Source: Elephas maximus indicus
Taxonomy: Eukaryota > Chordata > Mammalia > Proboscidea > Elephantidae
Direction of reading: 5' to 3'
NCBI RefSeq assembly: GCF_024166365.1
Contig: NC_064822.1
Coordinates: forward strand, 142,482,823-142,546,822
Length of the DNA stretch: 64,000 nucleotides
This document shows, piece by piece, positions 1-9,118 of this stretch. Position 1 is the first letter of the stretch, and every line of letters starts with the position of its first letter. The translations under genes were made by a program, and so were the position numbers. The notes below the pieces were generated by a model. It did not search any database, had not been told where the DNA came from, and saw nothing but the letters and a program-made list of their open reading frames with translations.

Positions 1-291
1 TTTGCCTGATAGTTGAAAAATAATGTTTCAGTGAATTTATTTGCATTTAATTTTTATTGCATTTTCTGTGAGCTGTCTGTACTCTTTCCTATATTTTTCC
101 TATGGGATTGATGGTTTTGCTATTTGATTGCTTGAGCTCTTAATGTATCAGGGAAATTAGCTCTTAGTGAGAGCTGTTGAAATATATTTTTCCAGTTTGT
201 CATTTGTCTTTGCATTTTGATTACAATAGTTTTTGCTGTGCAAACATTTTTACTTCTATATGGCTGCATTTACCTTTCCTATTATGCTTTT

Positions 292-462
292 GGGAAACGC
301 TGGTGGCGTAGTGGTTAAGCGCTACAGCTACTAACCAAAGGGTCGGCAGTTTGAATCCCCCCGGTGCTCCTTGGAAACTCTATGGGGTGGTTCTACTCTG
401 TTCTATAGGGTCGCTATGAGTCGGAATCGACTTGACAGCACTGGGTTTGGTTTTTTGGTTTT
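292..462 (+). mobile_element. AfroSINE
   Basis: Non-autonomous tRNA-derived SINE. The head reads GGTGGCGTAGTGGTTAAGCG with a B-box-like GGTCGGCAGTTTGAATCC, and the tail reads GGGTCGCTATGAGTCGGAAT. An 11-base target duplication (attatgctttt) lies at 281-291 and 463-473. It is well preserved, so the insertion is relatively recent. Confidence 0.93.
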
Positions 463-475
463 ATTATGCTTTTGA

Positions 476-683
476 AGGAGCTCTGGTGGTACAGTGGTTA
501 AAGTGCTTGGCTGCTAACAAAAAAGTCGGTGGTTTGAAACCACGAGCTGCTTCTTGGAAGAAAGATGTGGCAGACGACTTCTAAAGATTTACAGCTTTAG
601 AGCCCTGCGGGGCAGTTCTGCTCTGCCCTATAGGTTGCTATGAGTCAGAATGGACAAGATGGCAGTGGGTTTAGTTTGAGTTT
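476..683 (+). mobile_element. AfroSINE, long-middle subtype
   Basis: This is the same SINE family but with the extra middle block AGAAAGATGTGGCAG...AAAGATTTACAG, which the copy at 292 lacks. It lies between the second (463-473) and third (684-694) copies of the same 11-base target word, so it used the same site as its neighbour. Confidence 0.92.
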
Positions 684-1693
684 ATTATGCTTTTGAGTTT
701 TGGGGCATACTTAGTCTATCTCCCACACTCTAAGAGTAAGTTTAAAAAACCTGCCCATAGTTTCTTCTCCAACTTTTATGTTTTATTTTTTACATTTTAA
801 TAGTTGATCTATCTGAAATTTATTTTGTGTGAAGGTGCTACAGATAGAATCAACTTGTTTTCCAGAGAGCTACCCAGTTTCCAAACACTTATTAATCCAT
901 CCTTTTCCTACAATTTGTAATGCCATTTTATTATACACAAAATTCTATATGTATTTGGGTTTTCCATAGTATTCCATTGATCTCTCTGTCCAGTCCTGTA
1001 CAGATTGTTTTTATTATCATAGCTTTATAATACATTTTAGATACCTTATAAGACTTGTTCCTTGACTTTATACCTCTTTTTCAAAAATTTCCTGTTCTTG
1101 GATGTTTTATATATGAACTTCAGAATCAGCTTGCCAAGTTGAAAAAAACCCTACAGTTATTTTAATAAAACTGTCTTAGTTATCTAATGCTGCTCTAACA
1201 GAAATGGCAAAGATCATGTTAATTTTATAAATTATAAGTTATTGTAGAGAGAATTAGTATTTTTATTCTACTGTGTGTTCTTAGCCAAGAGCATGGTATG
1301 TCTTTCCATATGCCCAAGACTTCTGTGGTGCCCTTTCTCAATGTTTTAAAAATTTCTTCATATAGATCTTTAAAATTTTATGCTGTGTTTATTCCTTGGA
1401 ACTTCATCTTTTATTGTTGCTACTGTAAATGAGATTTTCTTTCATTATATTTCCCAAATATTATACAGACACATGAAAGTTTTCTGTTAAAGAATATGGC
1501 TTTCACACATACGTACACACACACGAACATATGAACGCCCCAATCCCAAAACCATACATAAAAGAGAGAAGCTCCCTCCTTCCAAAAAACTAAAATGTGT
1601 TATTAAAGTTATTGATATATATATATAGCTTCATTCCTAGTTTGTGCTTGAGATATATTTCCTTCGAATTGTTTGAGCTTGACTACCAGCCTA

Positions 1694-2060
1694 ACCATGG
1701 ACTGCCAAAAGAATGAGCAAATCTGTCTTGGGAGAAGTACAACCAAATCCTCCTTAGAAGCAAGAATGGTGAGACTGCATCTTACATACTTTGGACATAC
1801 TCTTATGTACTTTCAACATGTTGTCAGGAAGGATCAGTCCCTGGAGATGGACCTCATAACTTGGTTAAGTACAGGGTCAGAGGAAAAGAGGAAAACCCTC
1901 AACGAGATGGATTGACAAAGTGGCTACGACAGTAGGTTCAAGCATAACAATGATTGTGAGCATGGCGCTGGAGCAGGACTGGGCAGTGTTTTGTTCTGTG
2001 GTACATGGGGTCGTTATGAATTAGAACCGACTTGAAGGCACCTACAACAACAATAACAAC
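1694..2060 (+). mobile_element. RTE LINE, 5'-truncated 3' end
   Basis: This is the last ~370 bases of the afrotherian RTE LINE. It starts at the ATGGACTGCCAAAAGAATGA segment that encodes the C-terminus of the RTE protein and runs to the GGCACC(T)ACAACAACAATAAC tail. The peptide around 1700-1915 reads DCQKNEQICLGRSTT..SSLEARMVRLHLTYFG, which is typical of this element's C-terminus, but it soon hits stops. It is a dead fragment. Confidence 0.88.
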
Positions 2061-2219
2061 CAACCTAAAGGTTAGCAGTGTAAACCAACCTAATGGCCAT
2101 GGAAGAAAGGGCCTAGCAGTCTCTTATAAAGATTACAGTCAAGAAAACCCTTTGGAGCAGTTTTACTCTGTATCACATGAGGTTGTCATCAGTTGAAGTT
2201 GACTCAATGGCAGTGGGTA
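2061..2219 (+). mobile_element. AfroSINE, 5'-truncated
   Basis: The copy begins inside the head (CTAAAGGTTAGCAG), contains the AAGATTACAG..AAAACCCTTTGGAGCAG middle, and ends in TCAATGGCAGTGGGTA. It sits directly on the A-rich end of the preceding RTE copy. It is diverged. Confidence 0.8.
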
Positions 2220-2265
2220 CCCATATGTATATGTGTTTGTGCTATTCGATGGACCTGTATATCCA

Positions 2266-3011
2266 AATAAATAAGAATATATACAACCCTGTCAGTGATA
2301 GGATAATATCCATAAGCCTTCAAGGAAGACCAGTTAATACAACTATTATTCAAATTTACGTACCAGCCACTAATGCCAAAGATGAGGAAACAAGATTTTT
2401 ACCAACTTCTGCAGTCTGTCATTGATCAAACATGCAGTCAAGATGCATTGATAATTACTGGCGATTGGAATGTGAAAGTTGGAAACGAAAATGAAGGATC
2501 GGTAGTTGGAAAATATAGCCTTGGTGATAGAAATGACATGGGAAATTGTATGATAGAATTTTGCAAGGACACAACTTCTTCATTGAAAACACCTTTTTTT
2601 TGTATGCGTGAGAAAGTTGGACAATGAATAAGAAGACAGAAGAAGAATTGATGCCTTTGAATTAATGGTGTTTGCGAAGAATATTGAATATACCATGAGC
2701 TGCCAGAAGAAAGAACAGGTCTGTCTTGGAAGAAATACAGTCAGAGTGCTCCTTGGAAGCAAGGATGGTGAGACTTGGTTTCATACTTTGGACGTATTAT
2801 CAGGAGGGACCTGTCCCTGGAGAAGAACATCATGCTTGGTAGAGTGTCAGAGAAAAAGACGAAGACCGTTGACAAGATGGACAGTGGCTGTGACAATGGG
2901 CTCAAACATAACGATAGTGAGAATGGCGCAGGATGAGGCAGTGTTTTTGGTTCTGTTGTATATCGGGTCACTATGAGTGGGAACTGACTTGATGACACCC
3001 ACAGCAACAAC
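2266..3011 (+). mobile_element. RTE LINE with reverse transcriptase deleted
   Basis: The left part (2266 to about 2600) encodes the C-terminal half of the apurinic-type endonuclease. It includes the catalytic-loop motif ALIITGDWNVKVGNENEG at about 2445-2500 and GDRNDMGNCMIEFCKD after it. At about 2600 the sequence jumps straight to the C-terminus (GAAAGTTGGACAATGAATAA) and then runs to the normal RTE 3' tail. The whole reverse transcriptase, roughly two kilobases of a full element, is missing. The element also lacks its 5' end. No complete protein is encoded. Confidence 0.85.
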
Positions 3012-4119
3012 ATATAAGAATCTAATATGGAAACCATTAAATAATTAATAATTTCTTTGAGTTATCACAAAGCTTTTCGTCCATTTTCAGTTAGGCTGTG
3101 AATTGTCTCTAATTCATTAAGAGGAATACTTGCAAAGTCAAGAGAATGACAATTTAAGTTGGTTTCCTTCCCTTTTGTTTCTGTCTCCTCCCCCTCAGGA
3201 TTATGAAGGTATGCCAGTGACATCAGCTGGTACAGTCCAATATCTCTAAGAAAAGAAAAGGAAAAAACCAACAAAAGATGCCCTGTTTAAACTTCTTTGG
3301 CCTCTTTAGTCCCAGAGGATAATTTAAGGAATAGTTTCTCTCTGTGATATGTGGATTTAAACAGGATTTACTCAATTTATTCTGTAAATAAAAAAGGGGA
3401 AACATCTTGCCTTTCGGTAACCAATAAGTTTTACCTCACACGATTCTGTAGTCATTATAGTGAAATAAAAAACAGAGCTTTGTGTTTAGACCTCATGACT
3501 CCCTTCTTACCCACAGTTATTCTGCTTACCGATACCATTTGGCATTCTCTTCAGTTATCCCTACTTGATTCACATGGCTGTTACGATTTTTTTTTCCTGC
3601 TTTTCTTGGTGACTGTATTGTCATTGCCACCAGAAGGAGAGGTGTTGACACATAGGTGACGTGTACAAGGCCATCAGCTGGCAGGAGCAATTGCTCACAC
3701 ATTTTTTTTTTTCCTTCCCCAGCTGAAGCTGGCTGTGTTTGATTTCTGCCCAAATGAGGTTTTCAGAGTATGTGAGGAAAATCTCTTCGGTAAGGGGGAA
3801 AAAAAAAATTTCCTGCCATCCAAAAACTTTCTTATGATTTTGTTCCTGAAGATAATTTTAGAAAATCATGAGAACACAAATCTGTTCCTGGTTCTTGACA
3901 GCCCGAAGTGTTCAAGATGAGGACTTCAATAAACAAGTAGCTTAACGTGAAGATGATTATGAATGTTTGGAAATTCCATGCTGGATGTGTAGAGGGGAAA
4001 GTGTCACTATGTTACAAGGTGAAAGTTTCTGCTTGGACTGAAAGCACATTGATGCCTTGCAAAGGAAACAATAGTCAGGGCTGCAGTTAGGATGTGCTTT
4101 TCTAGCCAAACAGTGCCAT
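3012..4119. other. Apparently unique DNA
   Basis: I recognise no interspersed repeat here. The region is moderately AT-rich with pyrimidine runs. Short open frames are present on both strands, none with a recognisable domain. The exon-like segment 3723-3789 lies inside and is listed separately. Confidence 0.5.
3723..3789 (+). other. Candidate internal exon (67 bases)
   Basis: A strong acceptor precedes it: a run of about twelve T, then CCTTCCCCAG, ending at 3722. A good donor GTAAGG follows at 3790. The 67 bases are open in only one of three frames, giving LKLAVFDFCPNEV...CEENLF and ending with one spare base. I do not recognise the peptide. By chance such a short segment is open fairly often, so splice-site quality is the main support. 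It could be an exon of a host gene whose other exons lie outside, or a coincidence. Confidence 0.28.
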
Positions 4120-4245
4120 CCAGCAGCCTTGGGAGTCAGACAGGCTGGGGTGGGAACTCTGGCTTCATAACATGCAAGGGTCATGAGCTTGGGTACATTC
4201 TTTAATCACTCTGGGTCTCAGTTTCTTCAGTCATCTTAACTGTAT
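4120..4245 (+). mobile_element. MIR SINE fragment
   Basis: The order of words matches the MIR core on the plus strand: GGAACTCTGGCTTCATAA, then GAGCTTGGGTACATTCTTTAA, then CTGGGTCTCAGTTTCTTCA. It is strongly diverged and incomplete. Confidence 0.6.
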
Positions 4246-5124
4246 TTGTGTGCATGTGTTTGTGTAAATGGTAACCTTGTTGAATTACCTAAGATATACC
4301 TAACCACGTGCTTAAAAAATAATAGACATTATTTTAAGTTTAAAAAATGGCCATGGTAAGAGTGTGACATAAACATTATAAAACCTGCTGAGCACCATCA
4401 TAGAGTTGGAACTTAAAGGACATTTAATTCAAGTATGTAATGACAGTGAGCTGTTATGCTATGTTCTGTTTTGGTATGAAGACCAAGCAGTGTGGGGCCA
4501 TCTTTTTGGGAGCAAAATCATTGGGCCAGCTGCGAATCAAAGTGTAAGAATTTCAAACAGTGACAGAGTTCCTAAAACTACTGCTGCCATAAAGCATAAA
4601 GAAAAGTTTTCACATTTATAGTGTGGTGAGGAAGGATGGCTGGGCATGGTTTCCATAGCAATTTATTAAACGTATGAAAAATACCTAGAGAAAGTCTAAG
4701 CTATGGTCTCCTTCCCCAAGGGGATTATTGTCTCATTAGGGAACTCAAGGATCCATATATCAAGCAGTGAAACACAGACTTGCACTGAATTGCATTGCAA
4801 TAAGTTCCAAAATATGTTTCAAATGTAAAGGATGTCAGTATCATATAGAAAGAATCCCTGTTTGGGAATTGTTGGGTTCCTGTCACCCTCAGTCAGCATC
4901 CTAAGTTGAGTTATGCCCTCATGTAAGGAGGCTATTTTGGTCACCAGGATAATGACTCAGGTCTCCTTTAAGTCTGAGTCAGGCCTCTCTCCTGACAATT
5001 TGCAAAGGAATCCCTTTAAGTCAGAGCCACAAAAGGATTAGTCAAAAAGAACCAAAATAAGCCTACAAATTGAATTTATTAGCTGACTACACAGTTTCTC
5101 TCTCTATGTATGTTTAGCAGAATA
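4246..5124. other. Apparently unique DNA
   Basis: No repeat, RNA gene or credible reading frame was recognised. A 71-codon open frame at 4406-4621 has no recognisable motif and no splice context, and I regard it as chance. Confidence 0.5.
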
Positions 5125-5236
5125 GTTCTGGTTTCACTACTTACTGGCTTAAGTGACTGAACTTTTCTATACTTGTTTTCACTGCTGCATTGATGTAATG
5201 ATGGTATATGTCTCACCTAAGAGGTGGTGTTGTGAG
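5125..5236 (+). mobile_element. MIR SINE fragment
   Basis: The MIR core is recognisable as TTACTGGCTTAAGTGACTGAAC followed later by GAGGTGGTGTTGTGAG. An AfroSINE fragment interrupts its 3' end. Confidence 0.6.
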
Positions 5237-5306
5237 TTGCTGTTGAATTGATTCAACCTTTCAGCTAGTAGTCAAGTGCTTAACCATTTGTGCCACCAAG
5301 GGACTC
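5237..5306 (-). mobile_element. AfroSINE, internally deleted
   Basis: Only the tail (GCTGTTGAATTGATTC) and the head (TCAAGTGCTTAACCATTTGTGCC) are present, directly joined. The middle ~80 bases are gone. It is the first of five minus-strand AfroSINEs in this kilobase. Confidence 0.72.
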
Positions 5307-5330
5307 TGCCCAAGTGGTAGTATGAGAAAG

Positions 5331-5496
5331 AAACCCGTTGCCATCAAGTTGATTCCAACTCATAGCAAACCTACAGGACACGGTAGAACAGCCCTATAGG
5401 ATTTCCATAGGATTTCCAAGGAGTGGCTGGTGGATTCAAACTGCCAAACTTTTGGTTAGCAGCTGAATGCTTAACCACTATGCCACCAGGGCTCTG
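5331..5496 (-). mobile_element. AfroSINE
   Basis: This is a reversed full-length copy. The tail CCGTTGCCATCAAGTTGATTCC comes first, then AGGATTTCCAAGGAG, and the head ends in CACTATGCCACCAGGGCTC. It belongs to the short-middle subtype with moderate divergence. A local duplication of AGGATTTCCAT lies inside it. Confidence 0.9.
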
Positions 5497-5620
5497 TAAG
5501 AAGTTGTATGGGATGCTGGTTTAGAACACAGTGTCTGAGAGATAGACTTCCAAAATTCAAAATCTGATTCTACCGTTTACTTGTTTATGACCTTGAGCAA
5601 GTTTAACCTTTGGGTGCCTT

Positions 5621-5790
5621 GTTGTTTTTGTTGTTGTTAGGTGCCGTTGAGTCGGTTCTGACTCATAGTGACCCTAAAGAACAGAGTAGAACTGCCCCAT
5701 AGTGTTTCCAAGGAGCCCCTGGTAGATTCGAACTCCTGACCTTTTGGTTAGCAGCTGTAGCCCTTAACCACTACACCACCAGGGTTTCCT
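5621..5790 (-). mobile_element. AfroSINE with RTE-like GTT-repeat tail
   Basis: Reversed copy. Unlike most SINEs here, its 3' end reads TTGTTGTTGTTAGGTGCCGT on the plus strand, exactly the RTE LINE terminus. Other copies end in CAATGGGTTTGG. The flanking 10-base duplication is TGGGTGCCTT at 5611-5620 and TGGATGCCTT at 5791-5800, with one mismatch. Confidence 0.93.
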
Positions 5791-5895
5791 TGGATGCCTT
5801 AGTTTCCTTATTTGTAGAATGGTAATAATATTAGTATCTACTTTATGAGGTAGTTACGCATGTTTAGTGAGTAAATGTAGTTAAAGCTGTTAACA

Positions 5896-6047
5896 TAAAA
5901 ACAAACAATGTGATGAGTCAGACTCATCGCAACCCTATAGGACAGAGTAGAACTGCCCATATGATTTCCAAAGAGCTGGTGGTGGATTCAAATTGTTGAC
6001 CTTTTGGTTAGCAGCTGGATGCTTAACCACTGTGCCACCAGGGCTCC
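5896..6047 (-). mobile_element. AfroSINE
   Basis: Reversed, short-middle copy. A perfect 13-base target duplication (aaagctgttaaca) lies at 5883-5895 and 6048-6060, so the insertion ends are certain. Confidence 0.93.
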
Positions 6048-6075
6048 AAAGCTGTTAACACAGCAAGTACTATAA

Positions 6076-6156
6076 CAAAACCCAAAGCCAAACCTGTTGC
6101 CATCAAATTGATTCCGACTCATAGCGACCCTATAGGACAAAGTAGAACTGCCCCAT
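6076..6156 (-). mobile_element. AfroSINE, tail half only
   Basis: Contains only the 3' half of a reversed AfroSINE, from CCAAACCTGTTGCCATC to GTAGAACTGCCCC. It is truncated at its 5' end and has no head. Confidence 0.85.
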
Positions 6157-6356
6157 TTTAGTAATTATTCTAATTATCTTATTCAGTTGTAATAAGGATT
6201 AAATGGAATCCTTATCACAACACTTTTCTTATGGTAGACACTCAGTGTTAACTGCTGCAGCTGTTGATACTCGGGTTTAAGCCCAGCTTTATTTTGGCAT
6301 TTGGCACACCATTATCAGATTAATTTTATTGAAGTAATACTTTAATCGTGTTATGC

Positions 6357-6516
6357 TGTATTAGGCTGGGTTCTCTAGAAAAGCAAAACACATCATCATA
6401 GGTCTGCCAAACTACATCATAACTGCCAACCTACTGAGAATCATGGCCCAACCAAGTTGTTATAGTCCATCCCTTGTCAACTTGGCTCCTGTACACATCT
6501 CCTTAAACCATACACA
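6357..6516 (-). mobile_element. ERV-L-type LTR, internally deleted
   Basis: Read on the minus strand it starts TGTGTATGG and ends CCTAATACA, the usual TG..CA ends. Its outer parts align with the larger LTR at 54030-54576: GGCTGGGTTCTCTA at one end and GAGAATCATGGCC inside. It is only 160 bases long, so most of the LTR is missing. It lies next to the minus-strand pol remnant on the expected 3' side. Confidence 0.6.
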
Positions 6517-6716
6517 GTCTCTGAATAAAGACAATTATAAAGTTATACTTGCACCTTAACATGATGCAAATGAACACACATACAACTGAAAATGCACTAG
6601 CCCTGTTTACATCTTATATTTTATAAGTGAAAAAAAATAGAAATATTTGATGTACACACACAAGGCAGAAATACCCGTAATAGTTACAGTCCTTATTTCT
6701 GCAACTGATCACATGA

Positions 6717-6905
6717 TCATAACTGGTTTTTAAAACTACCTTTTCCCACCACCCATTCCGTATTCCCTTTGCCTTCAGCAAGCACCTCCATTGGTTGTGG
6801 TTCTTTGCCTGGTGGGGTGACCCAAACCTTCGTTCTCAAAGGGTCTGGGTCATTAGTAGTCATGTCAGAATTGAGTTGTTGTAGTTTTCCATTGATTTTA
6901 ATCAT
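6717..6905 (-). pseudogene. ERV-L integrase C-terminal domain fragment
   Basis: Minus-strand frame containing VWVTPPGKEPQPMEV, which matches the DNA-binding C-terminal part of ERV-L integrases as I know them. It ends before the LTR with no env sequence between, as expected because ERV-L elements lack env. Confidence 0.72.
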
Positions 6906-7396
6906 GGGGCATGCTATACTAAGAGATGCCTTAAGGGATCACCTGCATTCCAGACATACTCTTTACCTCCACTATGTAATATTAATCTGATTTCCTCTTG
7001 TTAATCAGGATAAGTTACACCAGCTAATATAGTAACTCCCTTCTTTGCCTGTTGATCCAGAGGCATAAGGAGTCCAAAGCGGTCAGGTGGCATTCAGTGA
7101 TGTGTTTCCAGGTGGGAGCATTCTTCTGTTTGGAACTAACACCTCTAGACCCACAAAGCATAAGGTCGCAGGCACAGGAAACAAAAATTTTGCGAGTGGG
7201 TCACTAGGGGTAATAGTGAGTGGTGCCACTCCCATTTCCACCTTTGATTCTTGGACCCATGCTGGCAATGGGAGAAACAGCACCATATATTGGATGCTGG
7301 TTTACAGCATACACAGTCTTATGGAGAACATTGCCCAACCTGCAAGGTATTGCCACTTAGCTGGCACTGTAATTATATCTTTAGAAGGCCATTTCA

Positions 7397-7594
7397 TCAT
7401 TCTGTCAAGCCAGCTGCTTCAGAATGAGGGGGAACGTGGTAAGACCAGTGAATTCCATGAGCATGGGCCCATTGCCCCACTTCATTTGGTATGAAGTGAG
7501 TCCCTTGATCCAAGGTGACGCTGTGTGGAATACCGTGATGTGGATAAGGCATTCTGTAAGTCCATGGCTGGTAGTTTTGGCAAAAACATTGCAT
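7397..7594 (-). pseudogene. ERV-L integrase core fragment
   Basis: Minus-strand frame with VTLDQGTHF, which carries the second catalytic Asp of the D,D-35-E triad. Exactly 35 residues separate this Asp from the Glu in AAGLTE, and a stop follows directly. The first catalytic Asp should lie upstream in another frame. Retention of the exact spacing is notable given the age. Confidence 0.85.
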
Positions 7595-7639
7595 GCAGGA
7601 AAGGCAAATCTGTATCTAGAGTAAGTCTATTTCAGTAAG

Positions 7640-7977
7640 AACAAAACACTTCCATGATGGAAGTGGATCAACGTGATCAACTTGCCACCAGGTTGCTGGC
7701 TGATCACCTCGAGGATGGTGCCATATCGGGGACTCAGTGTTGGTCTCTGCTGCTGGCAGACTGGGCACTCAGCAGTGGCTGTAGCCAAGTCGGCCTTGAT
7801 GAATGGAAGTCCATATTGCTGAGCCCATGCATAACCTCCATCCCTGCCACCATGGCCACTTTGTTCATGAGCCCGTTGAGCAGTGATGGGAGTGGCCGGG
7901 GAAAGAGAGCGACTGGTTTTCACAGAATGCGTCATTGTATCCACTTGATTGTCAAAATTCTCCTCTCCTGAGGCCAC
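7640..7977 (-). pseudogene. ERV-L integrase zinc-binding domain
   Basis: The minus-strand frame shows the HHCC zinc site of retroviral integrases: AHEQSGHGG supplies the H-X3-H pair and AECPVCQQQRP supplies C-X2-C about 30 residues later. The frame runs on without its partner core domain, which sits in another frame. This is a broken relic inside the pol remnant. Confidence 0.82.
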
Positions 7978-8339
7978 GCTTTAGTGAGCATTCACATGAG
8001 ACACAAATATCTTCACTTCTTTGACCCCTTCAGAGAGGCCTATCCACATACCCCTTTCCCATACTTCCTTGTCTTCAATTTTCCAATCATGTTCCTTCCA
8101 AGCCCCTCACCATCCAGCCAAATCACTGGCGACAGCCCATGAAGCAGTATACAGCTGCACATCTGGCCATTTCTCCTTTTAAGAAAAGTGAACAACCAGG
8201 TGCACTGCTGGAAGTTCTGCTCATTGGGAGGATTTCCTTTCACCACTGTCCTACAGGAAGGTTCCAGAAAGGGGCTGTTGTGCTGCCAATGTCCACTTTC
8301 GAGTGGTGCCATTGCCTAAATGGTCTCAGAGAACAGAGA

Positions 8340-8626
8340 ATTATTTTCAAGCCTTGAGAGCTAATGTAACGTGTTCTGCTGACTTCTTTGGTGCCTGTTA
8401 TTCCTACTTTTCCTCCATTTTTTTCCATTTGTAATTGAAATGTCTGCCTTGTGCTTATTCCACCATTGTACTTGGAAGCAGATAACTTGTATTCTAGATT
8501 TCAGAAATGAAGAGGATTTTTGGATTTTGGACTTGGAATTGATTTAAGACTTTTGCTATGATATGATGGGGTGAATGTGTTTTACATGCAGCAAGGGCAT
8601 GAATTTCGGGGGGCCACAAGGAGGAA
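8340..8626 (+). mobile_element. MaLR internal region, 3' end
   Basis: The non-coding 3' end of a MaLR-type retrotransposon on the plus strand. ACCATTGTACTTGGAAGCAG lies at about 8462, GACTTGGAATTGATTTAAGAC near 8530, and it ends in a G- and A-rich tract (GGGGGGCCACAAGGAGGAA) directly before the LTR. That tract fits a polypurine primer for plus-strand synthesis. The left boundary with the minus-strand ERV-L pol is near 8338. Confidence 0.75.
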
Positions 8627-9118
8627 TGTTATGGATTGAATTGTGTCCCCCCCAGATTTATGTCAATTTGGCTAGGCCATGATCCACAGTATTGTGTAAT
8701 TGTCCACCATTTTGTCATCTGATGTGATTTTCCTATATGTTGTAAATCCTACCTCTATGTTGTTAATGAGGCCAGATTAGAGGCAATTATATTGAGGCAG
8801 GACCCAATCTACAAGATTGGGTTATATCTTGAGTCAGCCTCTTTTGAGATATAAAAGAGAGAAGTGAGCAGAAACACAGGGGAACCTCCTACCACCAAAA
8901 AACCATAGCTGAAAATGGAGCACATCCTTTGGACCCAGATTCCTGCGCTAAGATGCTCCTAGCCCAGGGGAAGATTGGTGACAAGGACCTTTCCCCTGAA
9001 CTGACATAGAAAGAATGCCTTCCTCTGGAGCTGGCGCCCTGAATTCAGACTTCTCGGCTCCTAAACTTGTTAAAGTTATCCACTTTTGGTATTTCCGTTA
9101 TAGCAGCACTAGATAACA
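8627..9118 (+). mobile_element. MaLR LTR (MLT1-like)
   Basis: The LTR begins TGTTATGGATTGAATTGTGT and ends TAGATAACA, about 490 bases long. It has a possible TATA-like segment TATAAAAGAGAG near 8853. It sits directly after the MaLR polypurine tract, so it is a 3' LTR. No clean 5-base duplication is visible because the 5' part of this element is gone. Confidence 0.78.

Larger units (their letters stand above)
1..1460 (-). mobile_element. Old L1 (L1M-type) ORF2 remnant
   Basis: Read on the minus strand this stretch follows the C-terminal half of L1 ORF2. On the plus strand the familiar reversed landmarks appear: TTTCCAGTTTGTCATTTGTC near 191, the CCATTTTATTA stretch near 923, and CATTGATCTCTCTGTCCAG near 974. 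No reading frame survives. The left end is cut by the window. Two AfroSINEs (292-462 and 476-683) interrupt it. Around 1180-1260 the match is lost, then it resumes to about 1460. The high divergence suggests an insertion predating the afrotherian SINEs. The boundaries are approximate. Confidence 0.75.
5515..6250 (+). mobile_element. MIR SINE split by three AfroSINEs
   Basis: MIR pieces lie at about 5515-5620 (TTATGACCTTGAGCAAGTTTAACC), 5791-5895 (GCCTTAGTTTCCTTATTTGTAGAATGGTAA), 6048-6075, and the end after 6157. The order and orientation of the MIR words continue across the AfroSINEs at 5621, 5896 and 6076. So this was one MIR before those insertions. Confidence 0.65.
6517..8338 (-). pseudogene. 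ERV-L pol remnant (RNase H and integrase)
   Basis: This is an old retroviral pol of the ERV-L group, read right to left: an RNase H-region frame (about 8312-8040), the integrase zinc-binding domain (about 7977-7640), the integrase core (about 7594-7397) and the integrase C-terminal domain (6905-6717). Each domain is still readable but sits in separate frames broken by stops. No reverse transcriptase, protease, gag or 5' LTR is present on this side. The remnant stops abruptly at about 8338, where plus-strand MaLR sequence begins. It is not a functional provirus. Confidence 0.85.

Noticed and set aside
292..360. tRNA-like A and B boxes in AfroSINE heads as possible tRNA genes
   Set aside because: The sequences do not fold into a full cloverleaf with an anticodon arm and CCA-ready acceptor. 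They are the tRNA-derived SINE promoter.
7087..7494. 135-codon plus-strand open frame
   Set aside because: It is the antisense shadow of the minus-strand ERV-L integrase, which matches known motifs; the plus-strand peptide does not.
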